From Lysobacterales bacterium (lineage in GTDB: Bacteria > Pseudomonadota > Gammaproteobacteria > Xanthomonadales > Marinicellaceae): 32,306 bases of DNA. A program made the position numbers and the translations under genes. Within the stretch, counting starts at the first letter, position 1; every line of letters begins with the position of its first letter. The notes below the pieces were generated by a model, which was not told the DNA's origin, ran no database searches, and saw only the letters and a list, made by a program, of their open reading frames with translations. This document shows, piece by piece, positions 23,229-31,569 of the stretch. The stretch covers positions 1 through 32,306 of the forward strand of contig JALWKC010000271.1 of the NCBI GenBank assembly GCA_026996795.1. Direction: 5' to 3'.

Positions 23229-24635
23229 CTAAATAGAGTAATACATGTCAAATTCCACCGGGTGGGTGCTCATGCGCAGGCGCGTCACTTCCTCATTTTT
23301 CAGCTCGATGTAGGCATCGATCATGTCATCGCTGAAGACCCCACCGGCTTTCAGAAAATCGCGGTCAGCATCCAGGGCTTCCAGGGCCTGATCCAGTGAG
23401 TGAGCCACGGTGGGAATGTTCTTTTCTTCTTCCGGTGGCAAATCGTACAGGTCCTTGTCCATGGCCGGGCCGGGGTCAATGCGATGCTTGATGCCGTCCA
23501 GGCCTGCCATCATCATGGCGGCAAAAATCAGGTACGGATTGCCTGCCGAATCCCCGAAGCGCACCTCGATGCGGCGTCCCTTGGGGTTACTGACATAGGG
23601 AATGCGGATGGACGCCGAGCGGTTGCGGGCCGAATACGCCAGCATGACCGGGGCTTCAAAGCCCGGCACCAGGCGCTTGTAGCTGTTGGTGGAAGCATTG
23701 GCAAAGGCATTGAGCGCCCGTGCGTGCTTGAAAATGCCACCAATGTAATGCAGCGCGGTTTCAGACAGGCCGCCATAGCCTTCGCCGGCAAACAGGTTGG
23801 TGCCGTCCTTGACCAGCGACTGGTGCACGTGCATGCCACTGCCATTGTCGCCCACCAGCGGCTTGGGCATGAAGGTAGCGGTGTAGCCAAAATCGTGTGC
23901 GACGTTATGCACGACGTATTTTTGCACCAACAATTCGTCGGCTTTTTTCAGCAAGGTGTTGAATTTGGTGCCAATTTCGCACTGCCCGGCGGTGGCCACT
24001 TCGTGGTGATGCACTTCCACCTCAATGCCCAGGGCTTCCATCACCTTACTCATGGCGCTGCGCAGGTCGTGCAGAGAATCCACCGGTGGCACGGGGAAAT
24101 AACCGCCCTTCACACCCGGACGATGGCCGATGTTTTCCAGTGCCGGTGCGGCATTGCTCCAGGCGCCTTCGCGGGAGTCAATTTCGTAAGCAACCTTGTT
24201 CATGCTGATTTCCCAGCTGACGCCATCGAACACAAAGAACTCCGGCTCGGGGCCAAAGAAGGCGGCATCAGCCAGGCCCGACTGCTGCAGGTAGGCTTCG
24301 GCCCGCTTGGCCAGCGAGCGTGGATCGCGCGAGTAGCCCTGCATGGTGTTTGGCTCCAGCACGTCGCAGCGGATGACCAGGGTCTTGTCGGCCATGAACG
24401 GGTCCACGAAGGCGGTGTCCGGGTCGGGCATCAACACCATGTCGGATTCGTTAATGCCCTTCCAGCCGGCAATGGAGGAACCGTCAAACATTTTTCCTTC
24501 TTCAAACAGGTCTTCGTCAACGGCGGCAGCCGGTATGGTCACGTGTTGCTCTTTTCCGAGTGTGTCGCAAAAGCGCAAGTCCACGAAATCAATGTCTTCT
24601 GCCTTGATCAGGCTTAACACTTCAATGGCGTTCAT
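23229..24635 (-). CDS. glnA: Glutamine synthetase, type I
   Basis: GlnA makes glutamine from glutamate, ammonia and ATP as a cytosolic dodecamer. The 468-residue product has [17 protein letters not shown], the metal site [27 protein letters not shown], the catalytic [22 protein letters not shown] and RRIEVRFGD. The adenylylation site is Tyr397 in [12 protein letters not shown], so activity should be controlled by GlnE and PII. ATG 24633-24635 has AGAGGA 5 nt upstream; a longer in-frame start would run into the promoter. No ntrBC adjoins it. Its stop codon coincides with the target site of the MITE at 23071-23228. Confidence 0.97.
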   Translation of the reverse strand: MNAIEVLSLIKAEDIDFVDLRFCDTLGKEQHVTIPAAAVDEDLFEEGKMFDGSSIAGWKGINESDMVLMPDPDTAFVDPFMADKTLVIRCDVLEPNTMQGYSRDPRSLAKRAEAYLQQSGLADAAFFGPEPEFFVFDGVSWEISMNKVAYEIDSREGAWSNAAPALENIGHRPGVKGGYFPVPPVDSLHDLRSAMSKVMEALGIEVEVHHHEVATAGQCEIGTKFNTLLKKADELLVQKYVVHNVAHDFGYTATFMPKPLVGDNGSGMHVHQSLVKDGTNLFAGEGYGGLSETALHYIGGIFKHARALNAFANASTNSYKRLVPGFEAPVMLAYSARNRSASIRIPYVSNPKGRRIEVRFGDSAGNPYLIFAAMMMAGLDGIKHRIDPGPAMDKDLYDLPPEEEKNIPTVAHSLDQALEALDADRDFLKAGGVFSDDMIDAYIELKNEEVTRLRMSTHPVEFDMYYSI

Positions 24636-24739
24636 GGTGTCCTCTGTTTTCTGGTGGTGGCGTGGGTAATTGTGCAGGGACAACAGAAAGGAAGGCCCCG
24701 CACCAGTCGTGTCCAAAGCGCGCGGCCCGGGACTTACGA

Positions 24740-24768
24740 ATATTAGCAAAAACTGATGTCCACGTCAG
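24740..24768 (-). promoter_or_regulatory. Sigma70-type promoter of glnA
   Basis: On the minus strand CTGACG (24763-24768) and TAATAT (24740-24745) are 17 nt apart, giving a leader of about 98 nt. No sigma54 GG-N10-GC element of good quality was found in the leader, unlike enteric glnAp2. Confidence 0.5.
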
Positions 24769-24822
24769 CAGCGGCGGCACAGAAAGGCGAATTTTCAAAC
24801 CGGTAGCCGGACTCAACCGCTG

Positions 24823-25800
24823 TCAGATGAATTCCAGCAAACGCAGGTAGGCAATACAGTCATCCAGGCTTTCGTCCACCGGCAGGCTGACGTAATCCAG
24901 CTCCTTGGCGGCCTTGTCCGAAACATTCTGATAGCGGTGGCTGATCAGGGCAACGGACTCGGGCGTCATGTCCGGCTCGGTGTGGCTAAAGCGTGACATC
25001 CAGTCCTTGAAGCGCGCAATGCGCATAAGCGCCTTTTCCGACAGGGCCATGCGCGGCGGCCTGACGGCGAGCTTTTCTGCGGTTTTTTCGATGAATTGGG
25101 CAAAGCTGAGGTTGTCACCGCCGAGCAGGTAGTTTTCCCCTGACCGGCCGTGCTCGAAGGCGACAATGTGTCCGGCGGCCACCGAGCGCACGTCGGCAAA
25201 CGAGCCGCCCCCCGGCGGAATGGCCGGCAGCTTGCGCCGCGCCAGCATCTGAATCAGGCGTGCCCAGTTGCGTCTGTCACCCGGGCCAATGATGTGCGTG
25301 GGATTAAGCACCACCGCATCCATGCGACCGTCGGCTGTTTCGTTCAGCACCATTTTCTCGGCCAGGGTTTTGGTGCGCACGTAATTGATCCACGAGGTGT
25401 CGCCGGCCTTGGGCAGGTCTTCATGCACGTCGTGCACTTCGGTGCCGTAAACCACCACCGATGAAGTATGAACAAAGCGCTTGACACCCTTGTTGCTGGC
25501 CATGTCCAATACGTTTCGGGTGCCTTCCAGGTTGACTCGATCCTGTTCGGCATTGCGCTGGCTCCAGGTGTTGGTGCTGGCGGCAGTGTGAAAGACGGCA
25601 TCGGCCCCTTCGGGTAATTTGTCCAGGCTCATCGGGTCAGTGATATCACCCAACACCACCTGCACGCTTTTGGGCAAATGCGCGGCTTTGAAATGATCCC
25701 GGCACAAGGCAGTCACCTGCCAGCCTTGTTCAACCAGCTGATTAACCAGGTGCTGACCAAGAAATCCGGTGGCCCCGGTGACGATGGCTCGCTTTGACAT
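24823..25800 (-). CDS. NAD-dependent epimerase/dehydratase (extended SDR)
   Basis: The 325-residue cytosolic protein opens with the Rossmann motif VTGATGFLGQHLV (7-19), followed by LGDITDP and FHTAASTNTWS. The catalytic pair is in WINYVRTKTLAEK (YxxxK), and PTHIIGPGDRRNW is family-typical. It resembles the 3-beta-hydroxysteroid dehydrogenase/dihydroflavonol reductase-like branch of extended SDRs. Substrate cannot be read and the neighbours give no pathway. AGGAG lies 7 nt before ATG 25798-25800. It is 188 nt upstream of glnA on the same strand, and the glnA promoter lies between them. Confidence 0.88.
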   Translation of the reverse strand: MSKRAIVTGATGFLGQHLVNQLVEQGWQVTALCRDHFKAAHLPKSVQVVLGDITDPMSLDKLPEGADAVFHTAASTNTWSQRNAEQDRVNLEGTRNVLDMASNKGVKRFVHTSSVVVYGTEVHDVHEDLPKAGDTSWINYVRTKTLAEKMVLNETADGRMDAVVLNPTHIIGPGDRRNWARLIQMLARRKLPAIPPGGGSFADVRSVAAGHIVAFEHGRSGENYLLGGDNLSFAQFIEKTAEKLAVRPPRMALSEKALMRIARFKDWMSRFSHTEPDMTPESVALISHRYQNVSDKAAKELDYVSLPVDESLDDCIAYLRLLEFI

Positions 25801-26002
25801 GACAACTCCTGTGTGTCGGCCAGTGCTGGCACTGTGTGGTTTTCTGTGACCGCATCGACTTCCACTCACCAAATACGCCTTTCCTTATTCCCTGAGCGCG
25901 GGTTGCGCTGGGCAGAAACCGCCAAACCCGATACAATCGGGCAATTCACCCGGCGCCCGGTGAACCGCCGCCAACCGGGAAAAGCGGATGCTGGCCAAGG
26001 TA
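25801..26002. other. Intergenic region upstream of the epimerase gene, with small dyad
   Basis: No gene is seen here. CCCGAT-ACA-ATCGGG (25927-25941) is a perfect 6-bp-arm dyad that could be an operator for the divergent epimerase or MATE genes. No good promoter could be assigned. Confidence 0.35.
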
Positions 26003-26166
26003 TTATTAACCCGGCAACTAAATATATTGCTCTCAGCCACCCTGTCTGTGTGGGTGGAAAGGCATCAACTCGCTGCTGTAGTCATTCTACAGCAAGAATT
26101 GATAACGCAGTCTGGCGAACAGCGCATCGCGGCTGAGCATCGCCTATATTGATGCCAGGTTACTAA
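26003..26166. repeat. 164-bp structured inverted-repeat element
   Basis: The ends TTATTAACCCGGCA (26003-26016) and TGCCAGGTTACTAA (26153-26166) are inverted repeats of the TTATTAACCYGG family, extended inward by AATATA/TATATT. Inside lie a second nested pair, CTCAGCC (26032-26038) with GGCTGAG (26131-26137). There are two local hairpins: CCACCC/GGGTGG (26037-26057) and TGCTGTAG/CTACAGCA (26074-26094). A direct repeat GCATCGC occurs at 26124 and 26137. It has no open frame. It could be a non-autonomous mobile element or a structured RNA. It ends about 40 nt before the MATE gene. Confidence 0.7.
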
Positions 26167-26206
26167 AAGGGGGCAAGTCATTGATTATTCAGGAAATATA
26201 GGGCGC

Positions 26207-27595
26207 ATGCAAGCCAAAAGTATCAAACAGCACGTGCTGCTGACTCTGAAACTGGGGCTGCCACTGATACTGGGGCAAATCACCGTGGTGGCCATGAGCT
26301 TCGTGGACACCGTCATGGCTGGCCGGCTGGGTTCCATTGCCCTGGCGGCAGTGGGCGTGGGCTCGGCCGTGTGGGCTTCGGTGGTGGTGTTTGTGCTGGG
26401 CATTCTGATGGCCACACCACCGCTGGTTTCGGAGATGGACGGGGCCGGTCGGCATGAGAAAATTGGCCCGCTGATCCGACAAGTCATGTGGCTGGCATTG
26501 ATACTGGCCATTTTCAGCTTTGTCGTCCTGCGCAACCTGCCGCCGGTTTTTGAGTTGATGGGCACCCGGCCGGAGGTGCGCCCCGATGCCATTGGCTACC
26601 TGAAAGCCATCAGCTGGGGCATTTTTCCTTTCACCCTGTTCCTGGCCTTTCGCTACCTGGCCGATGGGGTCTCGCACACGCGTTACACCATGTACATCAG
26701 CTTTCTTGGCCTGTTGCTGAACATCCCCTTCAACTACGTGCTGATGTTTGGCAAACTGGGGTTTCCGGCCCTGGGCGTGCGTGGCTGCGGCTATGCCACC
26801 GCGGCGGTGCTTTTCTGCCAGATGCTGGCTTATGGCGCCATTATCGGCAGGCACCGGCACTTCAGGCCTTTTGGCGTTTTCAGTCAGTGGGAAAAACCCG
26901 ACTGGCGAGAAATCCGGCGTGTGATCAGGCTGGGTTTCCCCATTGGCGTGGCGGTGTTTGCCGAAGCCGGCTTTTTTTCCGTGGTCACCATCATGGCCTC
27001 GCGACTGGCCCCGCACGTGATTGCCGCCCACCAGATCACGCTCAACTTTGCTTCTCTATTGTTCATGATCCCGCTGGGTCTGGCCATGGCCATTACCATT
27101 CGCGTGGGCAACGCCGTGGGGCGCAAATGCCCCGAGGACATTCGCCGCGCCGGCTGGGTGGGCATTGCCCTGACGCTGTTGACGCAAACCGTCTCGGCCG
27201 TGATTCTGTTCACCTGGCCAGAACAGATCGCACACCTGTACACCGATGATGCGCTGATTGTCTCGGTGGCCGTCAGCCTGCTGTTTCTGGCCGGCATCTT
27301 TCAACTGGCTGACGGACTGCAGGTGGCCGCCGCTGGCGCCCTGCGCGGCTTGCAGGACACCCGCTTTCTGATGTTCAGCACCATTCTCGCTTTCTGGGGC
27401 GTGGGTTTTGTGGTGTCGTGGTGGCTGACGTTTGAAAAGGACATGGGCGCCGAAGGCTTGTGGATCGGGCTGATCGCCGGGCTGATTCTGGCGGCCATTC
27501 TCAACCTGTGGCGTTTCTACCAGAAGACCCGCCCTGCCGAGCTGCGCCGACTGCTGGCCGAAATCGACCCGGACAACGCCCTGCACCTCTCCTGA
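26207..27595 (+). CDS. norM: MATE family multidrug/cation efflux transporter (NorM type)
   Basis: The 462-residue inner-membrane protein has twelve hydrophobic segments in two halves, as expected for Na+- or H+-coupled MATE exporters. The first half has LGLPLILGQITVVAMSFVDT and VMAGRLGSIALAAVGVGSAV. The second half has RLGFPIGVAVFAEAGFFSVV and AAHQITLNFASLLFMIPLGL, then AMAITIRVGNAVGR and AAAGALRGLQDTR. The conserved N-lobe Asp of NorM proteins is present in FVDTVMAG. AGGAAA lies 10 nt before the ATG. It stands alone: the structured repeat is upstream and tatD converges from downstream. NorM orthology is likely but substrate is unknown. Confidence 0.92.
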   Translation: MQAKSIKQHVLLTLKLGLPLILGQITVVAMSFVDTVMAGRLGSIALAAVGVGSAVWASVVVFVLGILMATPPLVSEMDGAGRHEKIGPLIRQVMWLALILAIFSFVVLRNLPPVFELMGTRPEVRPDAIGYLKAISWGIFPFTLFLAFRYLADGVSHTRYTMYISFLGLLLNIPFNYVLMFGKLGFPALGVRGCGYATAAVLFCQMLAYGAIIGRHRHFRPFGVFSQWEKPDWREIRRVIRLGFPIGVAVFAEAGFFSVVTIMASRLAPHVIAAHQITLNFASLLFMIPLGLAMAITIRVGNAVGRKCPEDIRRAGWVGIALTLLTQTVSAVILFTWPEQIAHLYTDDALIVSVAVSLLFLAGIFQLADGLQVAAAGALRGLQDTRFLMFSTILAFWGVGFVVSWWLTFEKDMGAEGLWIGLIAGLILAAILNLWRFYQKTRPAELRRLLAEIDPDNALHLS

Positions 27596-27648
27596 CCTGT
27601 CACCGCCGTGGCCACTGGAAAAGCCTCTCTGATCCTGCCGCTCTCCGC

Positions 27649-28473
27649 TCAATCCAGCCTGAAAAACCGCCGTGCATTTTCACTGCTGATGCGCGCCACC
27701 TGCCGCCAGTCTTGCTGGCGGTGATGCGCAATGGCTTTAACTACGTGGGGCAGGTATTTGGGCTCATTGCGCCGGCTCGATGGCTTGGGGTCCAGGTCTC
27801 GCGGCAACAGATAGGGGGCATCGGTTTCCACCAACAGGCGATGGTCGGGAATATTGTGCACGACTTCCTGCAAGGTTTTGCCCCGGCGCTCGTCACAAAT
27901 CCAACCCGTGACGCCAATGTGACAATCCAGATCCAGGTAGTCAAACAAGGCCTCGCGCGTGTCGGTAAAACAATGCACCACCACCTCTGAAAGTGCGTCC
28001 CGGTGGGCTTTCAGTATGGGCAAAAAATCGCTGTGGGCATCGCGCTGATGCAGAAACATGGGCAGGCCCGTTTCACAGGCCAGGGCGATGTGCTGCTCAA
28101 AGGAGAACAACTGCGCCGGGCGCGGTGAAAAATCGCGAAAGTAATCCAGGCCGGTTTCCCCCACGGCCACCACCTGTGGCAAGGCCAGCAAGTCGGCCAG
28201 CGCCGCTTCGGTTTCGGCAGTGAATTCACTGGCGTGATGCGGGTGAATGCCGGCGGTGGAGGTGAGCACGCCGGGGTAGTCTTCGGCCAGTTGTGCGCCC
28301 TGGCGTGAACAGGCCACGCTGGAGCCGGTCACCACCATGTGCACCACCCCGGCGGCCTGCGCATCGGCAATGACCCGTTGGCGGTCGGCATCAAAACTGT
28401 CGTGGGTCAGGTTGGCGCCAATGTCTATCAGTTCGGCATTGGCTGAAGAGGCTTGATCCGTGTTTGTGGGCAT
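27649..28473 (-). CDS. tatD: TatD family metal-dependent deoxyribonuclease
   Basis: TatD is a cytosolic TIM-barrel nuclease with 3'-5' exonuclease activity implicated in DNA repair. The 274-residue protein has ELIDIGANLTHDSF at the start (as E. coli TatD, rather than the HCHL of YcfH/YjjV). It also has GIHPHHA, the Glu ligand in VAVGETGLDYFRDFS, His ligands in FLHQRDAH and VVHCFTD, TGWICDERRG and the Asp in LLVETDAPYLLPRDL, followed by PKPSSRRNEPKYLPHV. This makes it a true TatD orthologue. It is not linked to tatABC. It converges with norM and diverges from the secreted protein at 28542. Confidence 0.95.
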   Translation of the reverse strand: MPTNTDQASSANAELIDIGANLTHDSFDADRQRVIADAQAAGVVHMVVTGSSVACSRQGAQLAEDYPGVLTSTAGIHPHHASEFTAETEAALADLLALPQVVAVGETGLDYFRDFSPRPAQLFSFEQHIALACETGLPMFLHQRDAHSDFLPILKAHRDALSEVVVHCFTDTREALFDYLDLDCHIGVTGWICDERRGKTLQEVVHNIPDHRLLVETDAPYLLPRDLDPKPSSRRNEPKYLPHVVKAIAHHRQQDWRQVARISSENARRFFRLD

Positions 28474-28541
28474 CGTTCATTCGCTATTCAGGAAAAGCCG
28501 GTAGTATAGCGGGCAAGACAAACTGAACAAAGGAGCCTTCC

Positions 28542-29555
28542 ATGTCTGCACTGAAAAAACTCCTCTCCGCCCTCGCTGTGAGCCTGGTGTGCGCCTTTTC
28601 GGTTTCGGCTTTTACGCCCGAAACCGGCTTCTGGTGGAACCCCGATGAGCCCGGCAGCGGCTACGCCATTGAAATCCAGGACAATTTCATGTTCGTGGCC
28701 TTTTACGTTTACGACGCCGATGGCAACCCGGAATGGTACACCGCCGGTGCGTCATTGCAGGGCAACGCCTTGTTTGATTCGGTCATGCATTACACCTATG
28801 GCGGCCCCTGCATTGACTGCGCCTACACGCGGCCCATTACGTTGCAGGGCGAAATGGGGCCAGTGACCATTAACTTCCTCACCGAAACCACCGCCACCTT
28901 GCAATTTGGCGGCCAGGCCAAGCCCATTGAACGCATGCGCCTGGTGTTGGGTGATACCTTGCAGGGCCTGTTGGGTGAGTGGCAGGCCGTGATTGATTTT
29001 TCCAGTGCCAACGTGACCTTTCCGTTCAATGGTGACGTGATGATCTTCGATAACCTCGACCGCAGTGGGGCCACGGATTTTGTCGACGGCTGCCGGCCAG
29101 ATAACTCCGTGGACGGCTATTGTTCGGCCTTTGCCCTGCAAAACCACGACCTGGCCGCCACCTACGACCCGGTCAATGATGAAGTGGTGGTGGTGGTCAA
29201 CGACAGCGCCGATTACTGGCTGGCCTATTACCTGACTGTTGGCACCTACCAATTTGATGGCGTGGCCGAGCTGTACCCCAAAGCCAGTGGCAACAACAAC
29301 ATTTTCTACCCGGTGCGTGGCTTTCGCACCGCCAGCCGTACCTTTATCGAAACCGGCGAAGGGCCTTCCTCTGTGGACAACGGCAAGACCGCCGCAGCCA
29401 CCCGCCAGGCCGTGCATGGCCTGAGCGATCTTTTCAGGCAGGCGCCACCGGCGCGCTCATTGAGCGCCTTGAGCAAAAGCGAACAGGCCAAGCGCCTGCG
29501 CAGCCAGACCATTGCCCGCAGCCTGATGGCACGGCTGGAAAGGGCGAAAAACTGA
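28542..29555 (+). CDS. Secreted protein with an N-terminal GFWWNP...GSGY module, function unknown
   Basis: The 337-residue product begins with a Sec signal peptide (MSALKKLLSALAVSLVCAFS...VSA, about 23 residues). The mature N-terminus reads TGFWWNPDEPGSGYAIEIQD, then FVAFYVYDADGNPEWYTAGA. This is a recurring beta-rich module in exported proteins of Xanthomonadales and related gammaproteobacteria, often annotated only as hypothetical. Four cysteines (PCIDC, DGC, GYC) could form disulfides in the periplasm. The C-terminal 60 residues are basic and helical (SALSKSEQAKRLRSQTIARS). AAAGGAG lies 7 nt before the ATG. No neighbour reveals its role. Confidence 0.82.
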   Translation: MSALKKLLSALAVSLVCAFSVSAFTPETGFWWNPDEPGSGYAIEIQDNFMFVAFYVYDADGNPEWYTAGASLQGNALFDSVMHYTYGGPCIDCAYTRPITLQGEMGPVTINFLTETTATLQFGGQAKPIERMRLVLGDTLQGLLGEWQAVIDFSSANVTFPFNGDVMIFDNLDRSGATDFVDGCRPDNSVDGYCSAFALQNHDLAATYDPVNDEVVVVVNDSADYWLAYYLTVGTYQFDGVAELYPKASGNNNIFYPVRGFRTASRTFIETGEGPSSVDNGKTAAATRQAVHGLSDLFRQAPPARSLSALSKSEQAKRLRSQTIARSLMARLERAKN

Positions 29556-29568
29556 TAGGGGCGGATCC

Positions 29569-29598
29569 TTGACGGGTGGAAAAAGGGCGTGGTAGCAT
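29569..29598 (+). promoter_or_regulatory. Probable promoter of the 29633 gene
   Basis: TTGACG (29569-29574) and TAGCAT (29593-29598) are 18 nt apart, ending 34 nt before the GTG start codon. The -10 is mediocre. Confidence 0.45.
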
Positions 29599-29632
29599 GT
29601 GGTTAGTGTGACTACATAATTGGAGATTATCT

Positions 29633-30142
29633 GTGAAACAAGCTAAATTGCCATTGTCTTTTTATCTGAGCGCTTTACTAATATTTTTTCCATCAATTCA
29701 CGCACAAAACACTATTACCATCAATGACACCAACCTACCCGGTGGTGGGCAAGCCTTTGAAATAACCGGCAGCCCGGAAACCCAATACCGGAACGCCTAC
29801 GGTACCGTTTTCGCCGGAAAAACTGACATTATTGTTCTGGACAAAGGGTCCCGGATTGTCCGACACTCGGGCGTTGTGGATTTCGAAATGGATGCTCTTG
29901 GCCTCTCCCTCAAAGGAGACACCATGCTCGAGTTGTCTCCGGGGCTGTTTGAATTCACCGGAAGTATTACTGTTGATAACCTGGCAACAACCAAGGCCAC
30001 GGGCACCACTTTTGAATGCCGTGACGGCATTGTTTACATGAATGGTGAATCCACCGGACAAAGCCAGGTCACTTACCAAAACGCCATTATTATCTCTTGC
30101 ACCCCAGGAGGTAACATTCGGGTGGAACCGAAAGTCTTCTGA
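29633..30142 (+). CDS. Secreted beta-rich protein, function unknown
   Basis: The 169-residue product starts at GTG with GGAG 8 nt upstream. Its signal peptide is MKQAKLPLSFYLSALLIFFP...IHA, with cleavage after about residue 24. The mature part is almost all short beta strands (NTITINDTNLPGGGQAFEIT, VLDKGSRIVRHSGVVDFEMD), loosely reminiscent of the periplasmic OstA/LptA-like stacked-strand fold; that resemblance is inference. Two cysteines (FECRDG, ISCTPG) could form a disulfide. Codon use and base composition look more AT-rich than the neighbours, hinting at transfer. A terminator follows within 50 nt, so it is monocistronic. Confidence 0.75.
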   Translation: MKQAKLPLSFYLSALLIFFPSIHAQNTITINDTNLPGGGQAFEITGSPETQYRNAYGTVFAGKTDIIVLDKGSRIVRHSGVVDFEMDALGLSLKGDTMLELSPGLFEFTGSITVDNLATTKATGTTFECRDGIVYMNGESTGQSQVTYQNAIIISCTPGGNIRVEPKVF

Positions 30143-30187
30143 AACACTGCAATCCCTACGGGAAAATGCCCTTTCTCCATTGACACC

Positions 30188-30212
30188 AAGCCCGGTTCCT
30201 CCGGGCTTTTTG
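30188..30212 (+). terminator. Intrinsic terminator after the 29633 gene
   Basis: AAGCCCGG, loop TTCCT, CCGGGCTT and TTT form a textbook terminator. The reverse strand reads AAAAAGCCCGG, so it may also serve the convergent cca transcript weakly. Confidence 0.9.
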
Positions 30213-30227
30213 CTGTTATGGCTGTGC

Positions 30228-31550
30228 TCAGGTGGGCAGGTCCAGTGCCACAAACGGGGCCTTGTCCACCGTGGCGATGGCCTGTGTGCGGCGCTTTTTC
30301 ATGTATTCGCCAATGGCCGTGGGGGACTTGCTGGCCAGTGTTTGCGAATCGGGTTTGGCCGTGCTGGCTGCTTGCAAGCAGGCGCGCAAGTAATCGGCCT
30401 GCGGATAGGGTTTGTCGCTCCAGCCTTTGCGCCCCTGGCTGTCGGCCTGACAGGCCTGCAGAAATTTTTCAAAGCGCTCGGGGTTGCGGTAGGCATCGGT
30501 GGCCCGAAACAGCTTCTCGATGGTTTTTGGCCGCAGCTCGAAGGCCGTGTGGCTGTGCAAATGCCAGCGACACACGGTTTCGGCCAGCTGGCGGTAATCC
30601 CGTGGTACCCGCAAACGGTGACTGACGGCGCGCACCAGTGGCACGCCGGCGGACTCATGGCCACGGTGGCCGGGCAGTACGTCCTTGGGCGTGATGCCCT
30701 TGCCCAGGTCATGCACCAACACCGCGTAGGTCACGTCATTGGGCAAATCAGCGGCTTTGTCCAGCGCCATCATGACGTGCACGCCGGTGTCGATTTCCGG
30801 GTGCCAGCGTTCCGTTTGGGGGATGCCCCAGAGGCAATCCACTTCTGGCAGAATTCTGGCCAAGGCTCCGCATTCTCGCAAGGTTTCGATAAACGCTGAA
30901 GGCCGGGGCTCATCCAGCGCCCTGCGCAATTCAGCCCATACCCGTTCGGGCACCAAGGCATCCACTTCGCCGTTTTCAACCATCTGCCGCATCAAGGCCA
31001 GGGTGTCCGGGTGCACGCGAAAACCCAAGGGCGCAAAGCGGGCCATAAAACGGGCCACGCGCAGGATGCGAACCGGGTCTTCGGCAAAAGCCGGCGAAAC
31101 GTGCCGCAACCACTTGTCCTGTAAGTCCTGTTGGCCCCCAAAGGGGTCGATCACGCGCCCTGAAGCGTCTTCAGCCATGGCATTGATGGTCAGGTCACGC
31201 CGGGCCAGGTCTTCTTCCAGCGTGACGTCAGGCGAGGCGTTGAACTGAAAACCGTGATAGCCACGCGCAGTCTTGCGTTCGGTGCGTGCCAGCGCGTACT
31301 CTTCGTGGGTCTGCGGATGCAGAAAGACCGGGAAATCCTGCCCCACCGGACGAAAACCCAACTCCATCATCTGTGCTGGCGTGCTGCCCACCACCACCCA
31401 GTCACGGTCGCGACGCTGGCTGTCATCTTTCTCCGCCGTCAACCCCAGCAGGCGGTCACGCACGGCCCCGCCCACCAGAAAGGTGGTGAGGGATTTCTCC
31501 GGCGATCGCTCTTTACTTCTCTGCGCCGGTTTGTCGGGAGTATTACGCAT
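30228..31550 (-). CDS. cca: tRNA nucleotidyltransferase (CCA-adding, multifunctional, HD domain)
   Basis: Cca adds or repairs the 3' CCA of tRNAs; the bacterial long form also has HD-domain phosphohydrolase activity. The 440-residue protein has the nucleotidyltransferase motif FLVGGAVRDRLLG and the DxD-type DRDWVVVGS. LARRDLTINAMA is present, as are DPVRILRVARFMARF and the template motif EPRPSAFIETLREC. The HD domain carries HPEIDTGVHVMMALD and VLVHDLGKG. A roughly ten-residue charged insert (TAEKDDSQRR) precedes DRDW. It begins 19 nt after the slt stop, suggesting an operon. Confidence 0.96.
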   Translation of the reverse strand: MRNTPDKPAQRSKERSPEKSLTTFLVGGAVRDRLLGLTAEKDDSQRRDRDWVVVGSTPAQMMELGFRPVGQDFPVFLHPQTHEEYALARTERKTARGYHGFQFNASPDVTLEEDLARRDLTINAMAEDASGRVIDPFGGQQDLQDKWLRHVSPAFAEDPVRILRVARFMARFAPLGFRVHPDTLALMRQMVENGEVDALVPERVWAELRRALDEPRPSAFIETLRECGALARILPEVDCLWGIPQTERWHPEIDTGVHVMMALDKAADLPNDVTYAVLVHDLGKGITPKDVLPGHRGHESAGVPLVRAVSHRLRVPRDYRQLAETVCRWHLHSHTAFELRPKTIEKLFRATDAYRNPERFEKFLQACQADSQGRKGWSDKPYPQADYLRACLQAASTAKPDSQTLASKSPTAIGEYMKKRRTQAIATVDKAPFVALDLPT

Positions 31551-31569
31551 TTTCAGTGCTCATTCGGTC

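Noticed and set aside
23400-24617. 405-residue plus-strand open frame opposite glnA
   Set aside because: It is fully antisense to glutamine synthetase, with no start signal and no recognisable motif.
24636-24749. Extended glnA start and an enteric-style sigma54 promoter
   Set aside because: The extension crosses the sigma70-like promoter and lacks family similarity. The closest GG/GC pair in the leader has the wrong spacing for sigma54.
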